Assembly: GCF_021917145.1 (NCBI RefSeq)
Contig: NC_061061.1
Coordinates: 4,659,390 to 4,723,389, forward strand
Length of the DNA stretch: 64,000 bases
Direction: 5' to 3'
Origin: Hypomesus transpacificus
Taxonomy: Eukaryota > Chordata > Actinopteri > Osmeriformes > Osmeridae
Part shown: piece by piece, positions 25,699 through 36,085 of the stretch
Layout: each line of letters starts with the position of its first letter
Numbering within the stretch: the first letter of the stretch is position 1
The notes under the pieces: generated by a model
Database searches by the model: none
What the model saw: only the letters and a program-made list of their open reading frames with translations
Told to the model about the DNA's origin: nothing
Made by a program: the position numbers and the translations under genes

Positions 25699-26186
25699 TT
25701 TCACTCCATTCTACACTATAAATGTCAGGGAGGACTGCCTTTTGTAGATACAACAAGATCTGGTGGTCACGCTATACACTGACGATGGCTTAGGCCGAAA
25801 CGCGTCTGTCATCTTAAATAAACTGGTCAAAAGAAATAACGAGCAAGCTTGAGAGTGCGGTTTTTTCTACTTTAAGTTTTGTAGATACAAGCCTGATAGC
25901 CAGCATCTCGGATTTCTTTAACCAAGCCTGTTTCATTCATCAATTGCCTGAGAAAGCGACCTCCGTTAGCCAGGCTAGTTTTGCCCTAGCCAGGCTAGTT
26001 TTGCCTTAGCCAGCCTAGTTTTGCTCGTTCACTCCATTCTACCCTTAAAAACGTCAGGGAGGACTGCCTTTTGTAGATACGAGCCTGCTGAAGATAGCCA
26101 CCATCTCAGATTTCTTTAACAGAGCCTGTTTCATTCGTCATTTGCTTGAGAAAGCGACCTCCCTTAGCCAGGCTAGTTTTGCCCGA
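25699..26186. repeat. Direct duplication of a segment of about 160 bp
   Basis: The sequence starting TTCACTCCATTCTAC at 25699 recurs at 26028, and both copies end in TTAGCCAGGCTAGTTTTGCC. The first copy is lengthened by a 123-bp insert plus its 14-bp target duplication. Between the two copies are extra copies of TAGCCAGGCTAGTTTTGCC (about 25969-26020). Confidence 0.8.
25754..25876. mobile_element. 123-bp insertion with 14-bp target-site duplication
   Basis: TTTTGTAGATACAA occurs at 25740-25753 and 25877-25890. The sister copy of the surrounding duplication (26068 onward) lacks the insert and shows the empty site. The insert contains GGCTTAGGCCGAAACGCGTC, a motif known from several retroposon leaders. 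The long perfect duplication suggests target-primed retroposition of a short element. Confidence 0.7.
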
Positions 26187-26375
26187 TCATTTGGCTATTT
26201 AAAGGTATCGGGGTCAAGTGACTTTTGTGCATGGACAAGTGAAACATAAATGTACTTGTCCAAAGGACAAGTGCCTTAAAAGGGTAATGTCAAGCACTGA
26301 CATCCAGTGGACAGAGATATATGATGACCTGATCGACACTTAAGTGCATTATACCCGGGAGACGTTCGTCTTTTG

Positions 26376-26555
26376 TAGTGATGTGTCGTTCGTGAACGAT
26401 TCGTTCATTTGGAACAAATTATTAGTATGACTCCGGAGTAACAAGTAGTTTCAGAGAGCGATTCATTCATTTTCTCGTGGCCGAGAAAAAAAAAAAAAAA
26501 AACTATAATTGTCACTTGTAAACGGATATAATTCACGTCTTACTAAACCTAGTCA
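26376..26555. mobile_element. Terminus of a palindromic MITE
   Basis: It begins TAGTGATGTGTCGTTCGTGA. About 180 bp match the reverse complement of 36240-36419, including the TTTTCTCGTGG block and an A-run. Only one end of the element is recognised here. Confidence 0.6.
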
Positions 26556-26778
26556 CACAAAGTGAACCAGGTAAACAAATCCTTTCTGTTCCCTCAAGTT
26601 TGATCAAGTATAAATGAGCAGCAACATATGTATGCTTTTTAATCTATTCAATTTTAATAAATAGGCAATTAAATAGTAGGCCTATGCATAATTGGGTGTG
26701 TCTGCCTTTGGCAAGGCTCAACCTATATTCTCTTTCATATATTATTTATTTATAATTATTTTCCCAACCCCCAAAAAA

Positions 26779-27085
26779 CTAGGGATGCACCGATATGGAA
26801 TTTTTAGCCGATACAAATGACCAATAACTCTTTATATTTGGAAGCCGATAATCATACACACCGATAAATACAAAGCCTGAGTCTGATTACAAAATCAAAA
26901 GGCAAACGAATACAATGGACCAGATTTCTTACATTTTACCAAAAAATAAGTGGTTCAAAGGGCGGAAATAATCCATAATTTCTCGGCTTTAATTTCTCGA
27001 CCAAATATTCTTATTGGACCGATAAAAATAACACAAAAAATATGGCCGATACGAATATGGCCGCTGATCTATTGCGCCCCTATAT
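26779..27085. mobile_element. hAT-like MITE, right end lost
   Basis: It starts with CTAGGGATGCACCGATATGG, a common terminus of fish hAT MITEs, and keeps internal GCCGATA repeats. The expected matching right terminus was not found. Confidence 0.5.
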
Positions 27086-27646
27086 GCAATCCACTTCCGT
27101 TCTGGCGGGCTGGGTTTGTTTTGCTAGCTAGCTCCGTTGTGCCGACAAAGCACTGATATCGCAGTGACAAAGAGGATGTAAAATTTACAACATGAAGAAA
27201 AGTGGTTCGGGAACGACGTGTGCGTATATGGTTGCAAACACTCGAGAAAGCACCTGAACGAGTGGTTAGATAGAGTCCTACGACCAGTTTTAAAACATAG
27301 AATCACCTCTAGAATCGCCTTTAGCCTGTTACTGTATTAGGCTATACTACAGTATTGTTTGTAGGCTATTCACATTTTGTTGATGTTCCTTTATGCTATT
27401 GTTGCAGTGGATTTAATAATTATACATTGATATGTGAACATAATAATTCAAATCTTTCAAAGTGCCAATACACACATCTATATAAGCCTGGCATGAGGTG
27501 TGTAGCCAACCGGTACTTGTTTAAAGCAGTCATAACCGGGTTCATAGGAAGAATAGATACATAGGCACTTCAGGCAGTGACAAGCCACATAAATAAGGAT
27601 AACAGTGTACTGTCTGTCTTGTCCTTCTGAAGTTGTTAAATTGAAT
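27086..27646. other. Unassigned DNA
   Basis: No gene or classifiable element was seen in this stretch. Confidence 0.35.
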
Positions 27647-27812
27647 AGGCTGAACATCAACATGTAACATCAAGTATAGCCTAGAAATTCCCAAAGAATT
27701 AGCGTTAGCTTTCAATTTTACTTATGCCTAGGCTTAACATCAACATGTAACATCAAGTATAGCCTGGAAATTCCAAACGAATTAGCGTTAGCTTTCAATT
27801 TTACGTATGGCT
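27647..27812. repeat. Tandem duplication of an 83-bp unit
   Basis: Two adjacent copies, 27647-27729 and 27730-27812, both contain AACATCAACATGTAACATCA and ATTAGCGTTAGCTTTCAATT, with few differences. Confidence 0.85.
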
Positions 27813-28932
27813 AGGCTACTTGTACCGTGTCCTGGCAATAAATAAAGAACATTATGCTACATGTTTTGCCAGGATAACTGGCAAGACCATTGAATTTTCA
27901 TGATGTTCCTGTGTGTTTATTCCTTTGACTGTGTAAGGCTGGGTGTCAAACCTGCCCCCACCTCTCATATGCTAAAGTCTGGAGTTTCTGGACGGTCTCA
28001 ACTTGATGGCTCTCACACCCCATTCAAGATTTGGTCTGATTGGTTGTTCTTGTGTATAAAGGGAATTGTAATGCATTGTTCTTTGGATTCTTCATCTCCT
28101 GAGACCTTCTCCTCAGTTCTCCCTTGTCCTTCTGTCCTACTCCTTGCTCACCTCTTGCTTTCTCTCTGATTTACAATGATCATGGTAGAGTGGGTAAGAT
28201 TTAAAGCCTTCATTTTGTAACATGTTTGCCTTGTAATTGATTTCATTCATTTGCAATGTTATTAAATGCGTATTTCATTTAACCGTACTTTGACCATTCT
28301 TGCTCTGCTTTAACCCATATTGTCAAATACCTGGAATTCTATTGGTTTTGGCATTAATGGTTCATGCTAATACACTGTTCAGTTTCCCATCTTCCTTTAA
28401 ACCATAGGGGAATTCGTTTTGGTTGCTTGGTCAATATTTAACCCCCTACAACTGGGTACAACAACGCGATCAGTCAACCGACTATAAATGTTTTTAATGT
28501 CGGGCTACGAATTTATTGAACAACTTCTGTCTGATATGTGTGGCATCCTTTAGCCAAATAATTAGCCAACATTTTGCGAGAGATTGAAGAGCTAGACAAC
28601 AAATGTTCTAATGAATCACCGACTAAAACTGACATTGCCTTTGCTCAATGTTAAAAGCTCTAAAATGATGGACTGGCAAAAGCTTTATAACTATAAATCT
28701 ACTCTAAATGTACTTAAAAGTATGGCGACAACGTTATCCACAAGTACATGCCACAACGTTGGCAACTTATCCAGTAGTAAATGTCAAACGACAAGTATGT
28801 CAAAGTAGTAGAACCGTGATCCCAAGATAGCATAGACAAATCGCTGTGTTTACACTGGCAGACGCTGTGCAAACCACTTCCGGCGGAAATGAATTGCATA
28901 TTTGTAGAGTTATGGAGGCCCCCTAGTTTTGG
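27813..28932. other. Unassigned DNA, possibly including an LTR-like stretch
   Basis: No gene was seen. Around 27930-28200 a TATAAAGG box is followed by a pyrimidine-rich stretch, a layout found in solo LTRs, but no matching copy or target duplication was found. Confidence 0.3.
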
Positions 28933-28964
28933 CGCGTAAACTTGTCTATAAACAAGTTTACGCG
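28933..28964. repeat. Perfect hairpin abutting the retrotransposon LTR
   Basis: CGCGTAAACTTGT (28933-28945) and ACAAGTTTACGCG (28952-28964) are exact complements around a 6-base loop. The right arm ends exactly where the LTR homology begins at 28965. Confidence 0.9.
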
Positions 28965-29201
28965 TCTGCCGCCGAGAGGCTGAATAGGGGAAACCAAGGT
29001 GCCCGACGCGCTTTGTAGATTTGTATTTATTTGGTCTTAAAACAAACAAGGTTGTGTATCCAGTATAGCGGTCAGCAAAATACGACTTCCCCCGTCACCC
29101 CCTCCTCTCCTCCCCTCAAACACACAGGTGAACAAGTTTAAATAGCATAACTTCCTCCGCCCCCCACCAGGTGCCCTAATTACCACAACCTGGCTCTTAC
29201 A
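28965..29201 (-). repeat. 3' LTR of BEL/Pao element
   Basis: On the minus strand it begins TGTAAGAGCCAGG, preceded by a purine-rich tract (AGGGGCCGGAATGTGGGGCC) that would serve as polypurine tract. By eye it differs from the other LTR at four positions in 237, so the element is fairly young. Confidence 0.9.
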
Positions 29202-29422
29202 TTCCGGCCCCACATTCCGGCCCCTAATTATTACAGTCAATACACAGTAATAATTACATATACATGACACTCGCAGAAGAATACAGCACAAAATAATCGA
29301 AAGTCCATCATACAAAAATAATCCAATCTTCGGTTCTTCGGTACCCCCAAAGGAATAAAAGTAAAAAAATCTTCAATATGTCAAGACAATTAAGTCAAAG
29401 TCACGTTATTCAAGTAATGAGA
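29202..29422 (-). other. 3' non-coding end of the BEL/Pao element
   Basis: AT-rich DNA between the last coding remnant and the 3' LTR, with a repeated CATTCCGGCCCC motif at 29200-29223 next to the LTR. Confidence 0.5.
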
Positions 29423-29701
29423 TCAGGGTTCGGCTGACTCCTGCAGAAGACAGATCTTAGACACAGGCCTGCATATACAGCTGGTGTGGGTCCTGATCCA
29501 GACTCGTCTTACGAGTCCTCTGCTGTCTGGAACCACGTCAGTTATCCTTCCAGTGATCCAGGAGTTGCGGGGCGCAGAATCATCCACTATCAATACGATG
29601 TCTCCAGGAATGAAATTACGCTTAATCTTCGTCCATTTCTGTCGTTCCTGCAGTTGTGGCAAGTCCTCCCTAGTCCACCTTTTCCAGAACAGGTCAGCCA
29701 T
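29423..29701 (-). pseudogene. BEL/Pao pol C-terminal domain (DUF5641-like)
   Basis: FWKRWTREDLPQLQERQKW, PGDIVLIVDD, PRNSWITGRI and GLVRRVWIRT are the conserved C-terminal pol blocks of BEL/Pao elements. It lies just downstream of the fused pol frame but in another frame, so a frameshift separates the two. The start used here (MADLFW) is internal to the original polyprotein. Confidence 0.85.
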
Positions 29702-31103
29702 GTATTGGACTTGCTTCCAACTTCGCCGTGCATACGTCTTCTTTCTGAAACAGCCCAGGAGGTAGACATGGTTTAGTTTTGAGAAGCAGAAGGTGGTTCG
29801 GAGTCAACGCCTCCAAGTCGTTCGGATCTGTGGATTCCTTGGTGATGGGTCTACTGTTAAGAATTGATTCCACTTCACAGAGCACCGTGAAGAGTGCTTC
29901 TTCATCCAGACTTTGTGTCCTCAATGTAGAGTTAAGGACTTTCCTAATAGAATGAATCAACCTCTCCCATGCTCCCCCATGATGTGGGATATACCAAACC
30001 TTTCCATCACTGCGTTTTAGATCTGTGGTTGGTACTTTCTCTGCATAGCCACTGGATATAAGGTTATTCATGAAACCAATGTAGTCGTCATGAAATAAGG
30101 AGTCTTTGATAAACCTTTTCAGGTTAAGGGTGCGTTGTTCTACAATGCTACAGTTGTTAGGCATGCTTATCTTCCTGTCCCTCAAAGGTAAAGCAAAACT
30201 GTAATGGCAATCAACTGATTTCACAGTATTGTTAGCCATTTCTAAGAACTTGCAGTCCTCCCTGGAAAGTCCTGGCTGTTCCTCCTGACTGCACTCTGGG
30301 AAGTACGTCTTAAACTGTTGCTTCCAGAGTTCATTAAGTGTTACAGCAGAAATTCTGTTGAAGGTAACTGCAGATGGATACACATCAGGTCCATCACAAC
30401 ATTCTCCACCAAGGGGTCCATTCACCGTCCAACCAAGCCTCGTCTTGATGGCATATGGCCCTTCTTCCACACTCCGGATGACTTCAAGTGGTTCCAAAGC
30501 TTTGGGCACATTCATGCCTATCAGAAGCTCCACATCTGTATATATCTCAGGTAAGTACACATGTTGCAAGTGAGGCCATTTATGCAGATCTTCCTGTCGT
30601 GGGACGTTACTTCTATTAACAGGCATCCTACGTTGTGTGAATATATCTGGCATTTCACAGTACCAGCCACTGTTCAATCCAGCCACTTCCAAGTCTGACA
30701 CAATACAACTGTCCACAATTATCTCTTGGCCCATGGTACGTAAAATAATCGTTGTTTTCCTCCCAGAGAGATTCAGTCTATCCATCAAACCCGTTGTGCA
30801 AAAGGATGCTGAACTGCCCTGGTCCAAAAAGCCATAGGTCTCCACCGTCTTTTGACCTTTCTTTGATTTAACCTTTACTGGTTCAATGGCAAGCTGAAAG
30901 TCTTGTTCACCGGCCCCAGTAAGACGACTGGTTTGGACTTCAACCAAAGAACTGCCCACTGCACTCTTCAAGTTCCTCTTGCCTTCCTCTGCCTCTGCTC
31001 CCTTGTCCTTGTGGTGGATGTGAAGCACACTAGGGTGCCTTGAGCCACACATTTTGCAAGAGAGACGATTCCTGCACTCCTTACTGATGTGACCAGAACA
31101 CAA
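29694..31103 (-). pseudogene. BEL/Pao pol with in-frame internal deletion
   Basis: An open frame of 469 residues. Order: zinc knuckle (CSGHISKEC, then CKMCGSRHPSVLH), A17-family aspartic protease (YGFLDQGSSASFC near residue 89, continuing to LLIGMNVPKALEPL and KTRLGWTVNGPL), and the start of reverse transcriptase (YSFALPLRDRK to GKVWYIPHHG). It then passes directly into the integrase C-terminal part (GAWERLIHSIRKVLNSTLRT, ILNSRPITKES, LTPNHLLLLKT). The reverse-transcriptase active site, RNase H and integrase DDE core are missing. Both joined sequences normally contain PHHG/HHGG, so the deletion probably used that short identity. It cannot transpose by itself. Confidence 0.85.
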
Positions 31104-32376
31104 TCAGCCAAAACACACTCCATTCCTTCTCAGGAAATCAATCTTCTCACTCTGAGCCCTTTTCTCCAGCAGAGTACAGAACTCCAGCATATGTCCACCA
31201 TTGCAGTACAGGTACGTCCTTTCAGGTACATGTCCATCTTCAACCCTGTGTTCTGTGAATGTCCTTCCAACTGTAGTAGCAGCAGTGGCAAAGCTACTTC
31301 CTTTAGCCCCTAAGTGAGGTGGCCTTGTCCTGCTGCTTTCTTTATTTACCACCAACATCGGGCATCCTGTAGGTTTCCAAACACAGGGTCTGTCATGATT
31401 TTTACTTGACGCTCCATAAAGGTCACAATATCAACAAACATGGCTCTCCGGTGATGCCTTTCCTGGACGTCACATGACACTGTTCGCCATTTGTCTCTCA
31501 GTTTGTACGGTAGTCTTCTAATCACAGTGATCATATTGGTAGGTGTATTCAATTCACACAGACTATGAACCTCCCCCATGGCATTACAACATCCACGCAA
31601 GAACAAACTGTATACACGTAAAGCCTTTCCATCTTCTGGCTTAATTATTGGCCATGAAGAGACCTTATCCAAATAGGCAGATGCAATCATATGCTCGTTT
31701 CCAAAGTGTTCAAGCAGTAAAGTCCTTGCCTTTGCAAAGCCCGAGCCATCAGTCATGTGTTGACAGCTCCTGACAAGTTGTTGTGGTTGTCCCCTGGTGT
31801 ACTGTTCCAGAAAATGAAGGCTGTCTTCAGCATTGTCGGTTCTTTCCTCAATTATTTGTTCAAAGGACCTCATGAAAGCATGGTACTGTAGAGGATCACC
31901 ATCAAATATTTGTATGGTTTCTCCATTATAGACAACATGTGGCTCGGGTCCCTGTCAATGTTCATGAAAGAAGGTGTATGGACATCTCTACGATGAGGCA
32001 CCGTACCAGCGTTTGGAACCGTGGTCTGTCTCATAAGCCCCAAGGGCATCTGCTGGAGATGAATGGTATTGTCTGCCCTTTTCTGTTTTGTCCCCTCAAA
32101 GTTTATTTCAGAATTTCCCATTGCCAATTTTCCCTTCTCATCCCTTCCAAGTTTATGTGGAATGAAGATATCTGAATCGATATTAAAAGCTTCAACTGCC
32201 TTGTCATGTTCCTGTTGCAGTTGTCTTGTCATGGTTTTCTTGAAGTATGACTCCATGCCATTAGATCGGTGAGAAGTGGGAGTTTGCACCCCAGATCCAC
32301 AGGTCCTTAGAACATTGACTTTGGCCACTGATGCAGCTATATCTGTGTCAAGCTGAAGTTGTTCCTTTCGTTGTCT
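31104..32376 (-). pseudogene. BEL/Pao gag, middle and C-terminal part
   Basis: On the minus strand the blocks run from AKVNVLRTCGSG, through the DUF1759-type region near 31870 (FDGDPLQYHAF-like, then MRSFEQIIEERTDNAEDSLH, YTRGQPQQLVRSC, LLEHFGNEHMIASAY), to a Cys/His knuckle (YLYCNGGHMLEFC). The blocks fall in at least three frames with an in-frame stop before the pol frame, so gag is broken by small indels. It is cut at 32376 by the Kolobok insertion. Confidence 0.8.
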
Positions 32377-32379
32377 TAA

Positions 32380-34020
32380 AGGGGCAATTGACTGGGTTTT
32401 TGGGGTATTTCACACTGTTCCTTAAGGTCTCCGAATAGGGTATGTAACATTGGTTGGGTTGAAAATGGCCCGGGTGCTGTTCTATGCCCTCTAACAGATC
32501 CTCTGAAATGTTCCCGGGAAAAAACACTAGCTTTTCTCCTTTTATGGTATGCTCATTAATATTTAGATAAGCTGCGCGCTGATTGGTTGGTTATCAACGA
32601 GTGAAGCTGGGAGCAAAAACGCAACACGGCCAACAGCAGCACTCGCTGAAACACCGAAGTTGGAGACTTGAAATAAAAACGCGCAAATAAATCTATTGTG
32701 TCTACACAACACTGTTTTCAACAGATTGACTATATATCATTTGAAATGATAACATTACTTGTTTCCACTTCTGTTGTTGAAGCAAACTGGATTGACTTAG
32801 GTGGGTAGAACGTTAGGCTACAGCTTAGCAACCAAACCATATCGTGATTCTACTCGGCTTCAGTTAGCTAGCTAGGCTAGCTCTAGATATCTTGCTGTAA
32901 AATAACATGACAAAGATCTGGACAAACATGCATCGTGAATTGTAGATTTTCATTACACAGGTTATTTATTTGAATGAAACACAGTCAGGAACATGAATCA
33001 ACGTTCGCCCCATTGCCAATAAACTAGGCTAAATTATCACACATTCTACCTATGCTCTTGCGTTAGCAAGCTAAACTTGTTTACATGCCTACAGTCTAGG
33101 TGTTACTAGTAACAGTTACTAGCAATGCTAACGTATCCTGTATCTAAAACCTGCCTTTCTCCAGTTCTTTCAAATAGATTATCTAGACAGGCGTTAGCAA
33201 TAAGCCAGACTGCAGTTCGTTTTCTGGCTATTTTTCGGAAGCTTCCCTTCTAATGCCGACTACAGCTAGTCTAGCTAGAGTCATTTGATGTGTGTAGAAA
33301 ACGTATTTAGCATTCTACCTGGTATGCTATATACAGGAAACGTTAGCATTGCTAATAACTGTTAGCACAACATCATACTGTCCTTATAGCTTGCGGTTGC
33401 AATGAGCATACGGTTGGAACAGCACCTCTTTCCAGGTTCAGCTTCCTAGCATATCCTGCTTGAAATTGTCCAAGGTTGTCAAAACTGTCTTGGGTGAAAT
33501 GTTCAGAGCAAATGAATGATTGAGTGTCGAACTTCGCCGGGATCTTCTCATAGACAACAGCAGCCATGCCTGTTGAATGTTTGGCTCCTTGGGAAGACTG
33601 TGAGTGTTAGCCTTCCCTGTACAGCCTGGAACACAGCATTTACGACCGTGGTCCATAATCAATATCCTTGTTATAATTCAAAACGTTCTTCTTTGTAATT
33701 CCTTATAAGTAGCCTACACAGAGCAGCGCGGAGCTAAACTAGTATCGGAGATAGACGCTACCTCTGGCTGGTCTGGATGTAAATTCTGGGGCGTGACAAA
33801 GATACAGACCAGAGCCAATAAGAGGGCGATCACCGGTCTTACGTAGGACCGGTGGCTTTGTTGAAAACTAGCGTTTTACAGCAAAAATTTTTCTTTTTGA
33901 GATTTGAATAGGAAAGAGGTTTCAATGGACTTTGATATTCACGGTATGTTCAGTTTACCCTCCGAACTGTCGTTTTTCAACAATGACAAGGTAAAATCGG
34001 TTTTGCAGTCAATTGCCCCT
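32380..34020. mobile_element. Kolobok-type DNA transposon inserted in gag
   Basis: It is flanked on both sides by TTAA (32376-32379 and 34021-34024) and has perfect 15-bp inverted ends, AGGGGCAATTGACTG and its complement. TTAA duplication together with a THAP domain fits the Kolobok superfamily. Removing it rejoins the gag coiled-coil sequence. At 1641 bp with no complete transposase it is non-autonomous. piggyBac also uses TTAA but lacks a THAP domain. Confidence 0.85.
33373..33662 (-). pseudogene. THAP zinc-finger domain, frame-shifted
   Basis: Minus-strand KCCVPGCTGKANTHSLPKEP (C-x-x-x-C and the Pro-rich loop) is followed, in another frame, by VYEKIPAKFDTQSFICSEHF (C-x-x-H-F). Together these are the C2CH zinc ligands of a THAP domain, the DNA-binding end of Kolobok transposases. 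A frameshift after the QQAW segment breaks it. The tail GAVPTVC fits the domain end. No catalytic part was seen. Confidence 0.75.
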
Positions 34021-34024
34021 TTAA

Positions 34025-34103
34025 GTCCTCTTCCTGCTTCTCAAGAGAATGTTTTTCTTTCAGTAAACCATGACGGGCAAGCAAAGCAGCCATTTCAGCC
34101 TCC
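34025..34103 (-). pseudogene. BEL/Pao gag coiled-coil fragment between two insertions
   Basis: The minus strand encodes AEAEMAALLARHGLLKEKHS followed by LEKQEEDL. It continues across the Kolobok insert into RQRKEQLQLDTDIAASVAK. This is the Ala/Glu-rich coiled coil of BEL/Pao gag. Confidence 0.75.
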
Positions 34104-34111
34104 GCTCTGAC

Positions 34112-35031
34112 TAGGGATGTCACGAGAACCGATACTTACGGTACCTTCCGATGCTAAAATAACAAAACACCGACAATGCCCATTTTTTTGAAGCACCGTA
34201 AGTACCGTGACCGCCGATGCCAGATGTTAGCATCGGTGCTGCGCCTTCAGGAGTGTTCCAGTCGACGTTTAGATTAAGAAAAACAAGATAACTGCTGCTT
34301 TAGCGATCACCCCGCTTCGACTTGTTGACAAGAAAGGCAAAAAAAGTAGTTTGCGTTTGAGGCAGATGACCGTGGCGTTATAATTAATCCGCAGAAGCCA
34401 TTATGCAAAAAATGCAACCGCAGTCTTCAGACCAAGGGGGAATACTTCCAATTTAGCTAAGCACCTAAAAGATCGTCATCTGGATTTGTTTAAGGAATTC
34501 AAGGCAAGTTCTGATTCAGTTCCAGAAGAGGCGCAGCACCGATGCTAACATCTGGCATCATACAAAATAAATCAATGTTCGTTGAAGTCGCGGCGAAATT
34601 CTGAATACATCCAAAGAATGCTCTTTTTCTGTTTGTTTAATCTGTCATACTAAAATACACGTTACATGATGTTTGAGATGGTGGGCACGTGTGTTACAAT
34701 GGCTTATGTACATAGTTTAGGTTAGCTGTAGTTTTAACGTTAGCCCATAGCTTAGAAGGTAAACTCATGTCATGTTCATCTTGTTAGCTGAATGACTTAA
34801 TTGCACTTTATTATGTTGTGCTATGCTCTATTGCACATGTTTTGTATGTCTTTGTAGGACATTTTGCTATTTTTCAAATATTTTAAAGAAGTTCATGGTT
34901 CAAGTAGCCTACATGGAATCTTAGACAATCCTCTTTTTTTTTTACCATGGTATCGAAATTGGCATCGAGAATCGTGTTATTTTAATGGTATTGGCACCGA
35001 CTACTGAATTTTTGGTATCGTGACACCCCTA
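34112..35031. mobile_element. hAT element with BED-finger remnant, inserted in gag
   Basis: The ends are TAGGGATGTCACGA on the left and CGTGACACCCCTA on the right. The 8-bp flanks GCTCTGAC (34104-34111) and GCTCTGAG (35032-35039) differ by one base. It is 920 bp long and non-autonomous. Confidence 0.85.
34390..34512 (+). pseudogene. BED-type zinc finger of a hAT transposase
   Basis: QKPLCKKCNRSLQTKGG, then after a one-base shift NTSNLAKHLKDRHLDLFKEF, gives the C-x-x-C ... H-x4-H pattern of BED fingers found in hAT transposases and ZBED proteins. Only the finger is left. Confidence 0.7.
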
Positions 35032-35039
35032 GCTCTGAG

Positions 35040-35564
35040 ACATGCGGATGAAGTAGTGGAAACATTTGAACCTTGTTTTCTGCTGCTTAGGTTTGATATA
35101 CTGTCACGTGGCAATATGTCATCCTGGTCGTCCTCCTGGTGAGATGAGAGTGGCTTTGCCCACTGTCCCATTTTTCCATCCTCATGAACTCCACTTTTTT
35201 TCTCAAGCAGAACTTCCTGTGGCTCAATGTTATTGGTCAGCTCTGAACGAGGCCTAATGGTTTCTGAAATCCACACTTCAACATCCTCAACAAATCCCTG
35301 ATTGTATCCAGTGATGCTTGTGAACCATTCGTTTTGGTTTCTTTGTTCATCAGGTGGTATTAAACACATCAGAGATTGATGCAAGGCAGTGGCATTTTCT
35401 GACAATTGCAACAGAACTTCCAACTGTGCTTTAACTTGTAAAGCATTTTGTTCATCCTTCATGAGCTCTTTGAGAGACTGTATATGTTTCTTTACCTTGC
35501 TTAATTCCTTGTTACGCTGGTTCTGAATTGACTCAATCCTGTTTGCCTGAGCCTTTTCAGTCAT
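35040..35564 (-). pseudogene. BEL/Pao gag N-terminal part
   Basis: An open frame starting MTEKAQANRIESIQNQRNKE, with a predicted helical region rich in Lys, Glu and Gln and then DVEVWISETIRP, lies directly after the 5' LTR and leader. Its end is created by the hAT insertion at 35031. It is the most intact piece of gag. The original protein would have continued into 34103. Confidence 0.75.
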
Positions 35565-35848
35565 TGTGAGTTTTCACTTTTCCATTTTTGATGAAGTTGA
35601 ACCAGCCCTTGAACTACTCATCTTGTGCATGTAGACGGATGCAAATCACATATCAATGCAACGTAAAAACCAAACACCGACAGCCGCTGCAATCACATGC
35701 AGGCACGCTAACTAGCGCAAACTGTTTGGCTGGGTTTCTCTCAGGCGGCTGCCGTCCTACGATCCGTTGCCTGGGCTTGCGTTTCCTTTCCATTGATTTT
35801 GAGGTTGTTTGCTGACAAATGTAGGCGGCCAATTTGTGATCCTCAAAC

Positions 35849-36085
35849 TCTGCCGCCGAGAGGCTGAATAGGGGAAACCAAGGTGCCAGACGAGCTTTGT
35901 AGATTTGTATTTATTTGGTCTTAAAACAAACAAGGTTGTGCATCCAGTATAGCGGTCAGCAAAATACGACTTCCCCCGTCACCCCCTCCTCTCCTCCCCT
36001 CAAACACACAGGTGAACAAGTTTAAATAGCATAACTTCCTCCGCCCCCCACCAGGTGCCCTAATTACCGCAACCTGGCTCTTACA
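35849..36085 (-). repeat. 5' LTR of BEL/Pao element
   Basis: A direct copy of the LTR at 28965-29201 with about four differences. On the minus strand the outer end is TGTAAGAGCC and the inner end reaches CTCGGCGGCAGA, next to the gag leader. Confidence 0.9.

Larger units (their letters stand above)
28965..36085 (-). mobile_element. BEL/Pao LTR retrotransposon, internally deleted and twice interrupted
   Basis: Two direct 237-bp LTRs (28965-29201 and 35849-36085) bound minus-strand gag and pol remnants. These are gag coiled coil, zinc knuckle, A17-type protease, the beginning of reverse transcriptase, the integrase tail and a DUF5641 domain, an order diagnostic of BEL/Pao. Most of reverse transcriptase, RNase H and the integrase core is deleted. 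A Kolobok element and a hAT element are inserted in gag. No matching 4-6-bp target duplication was seen outside the LTRs. Confidence 0.9.
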
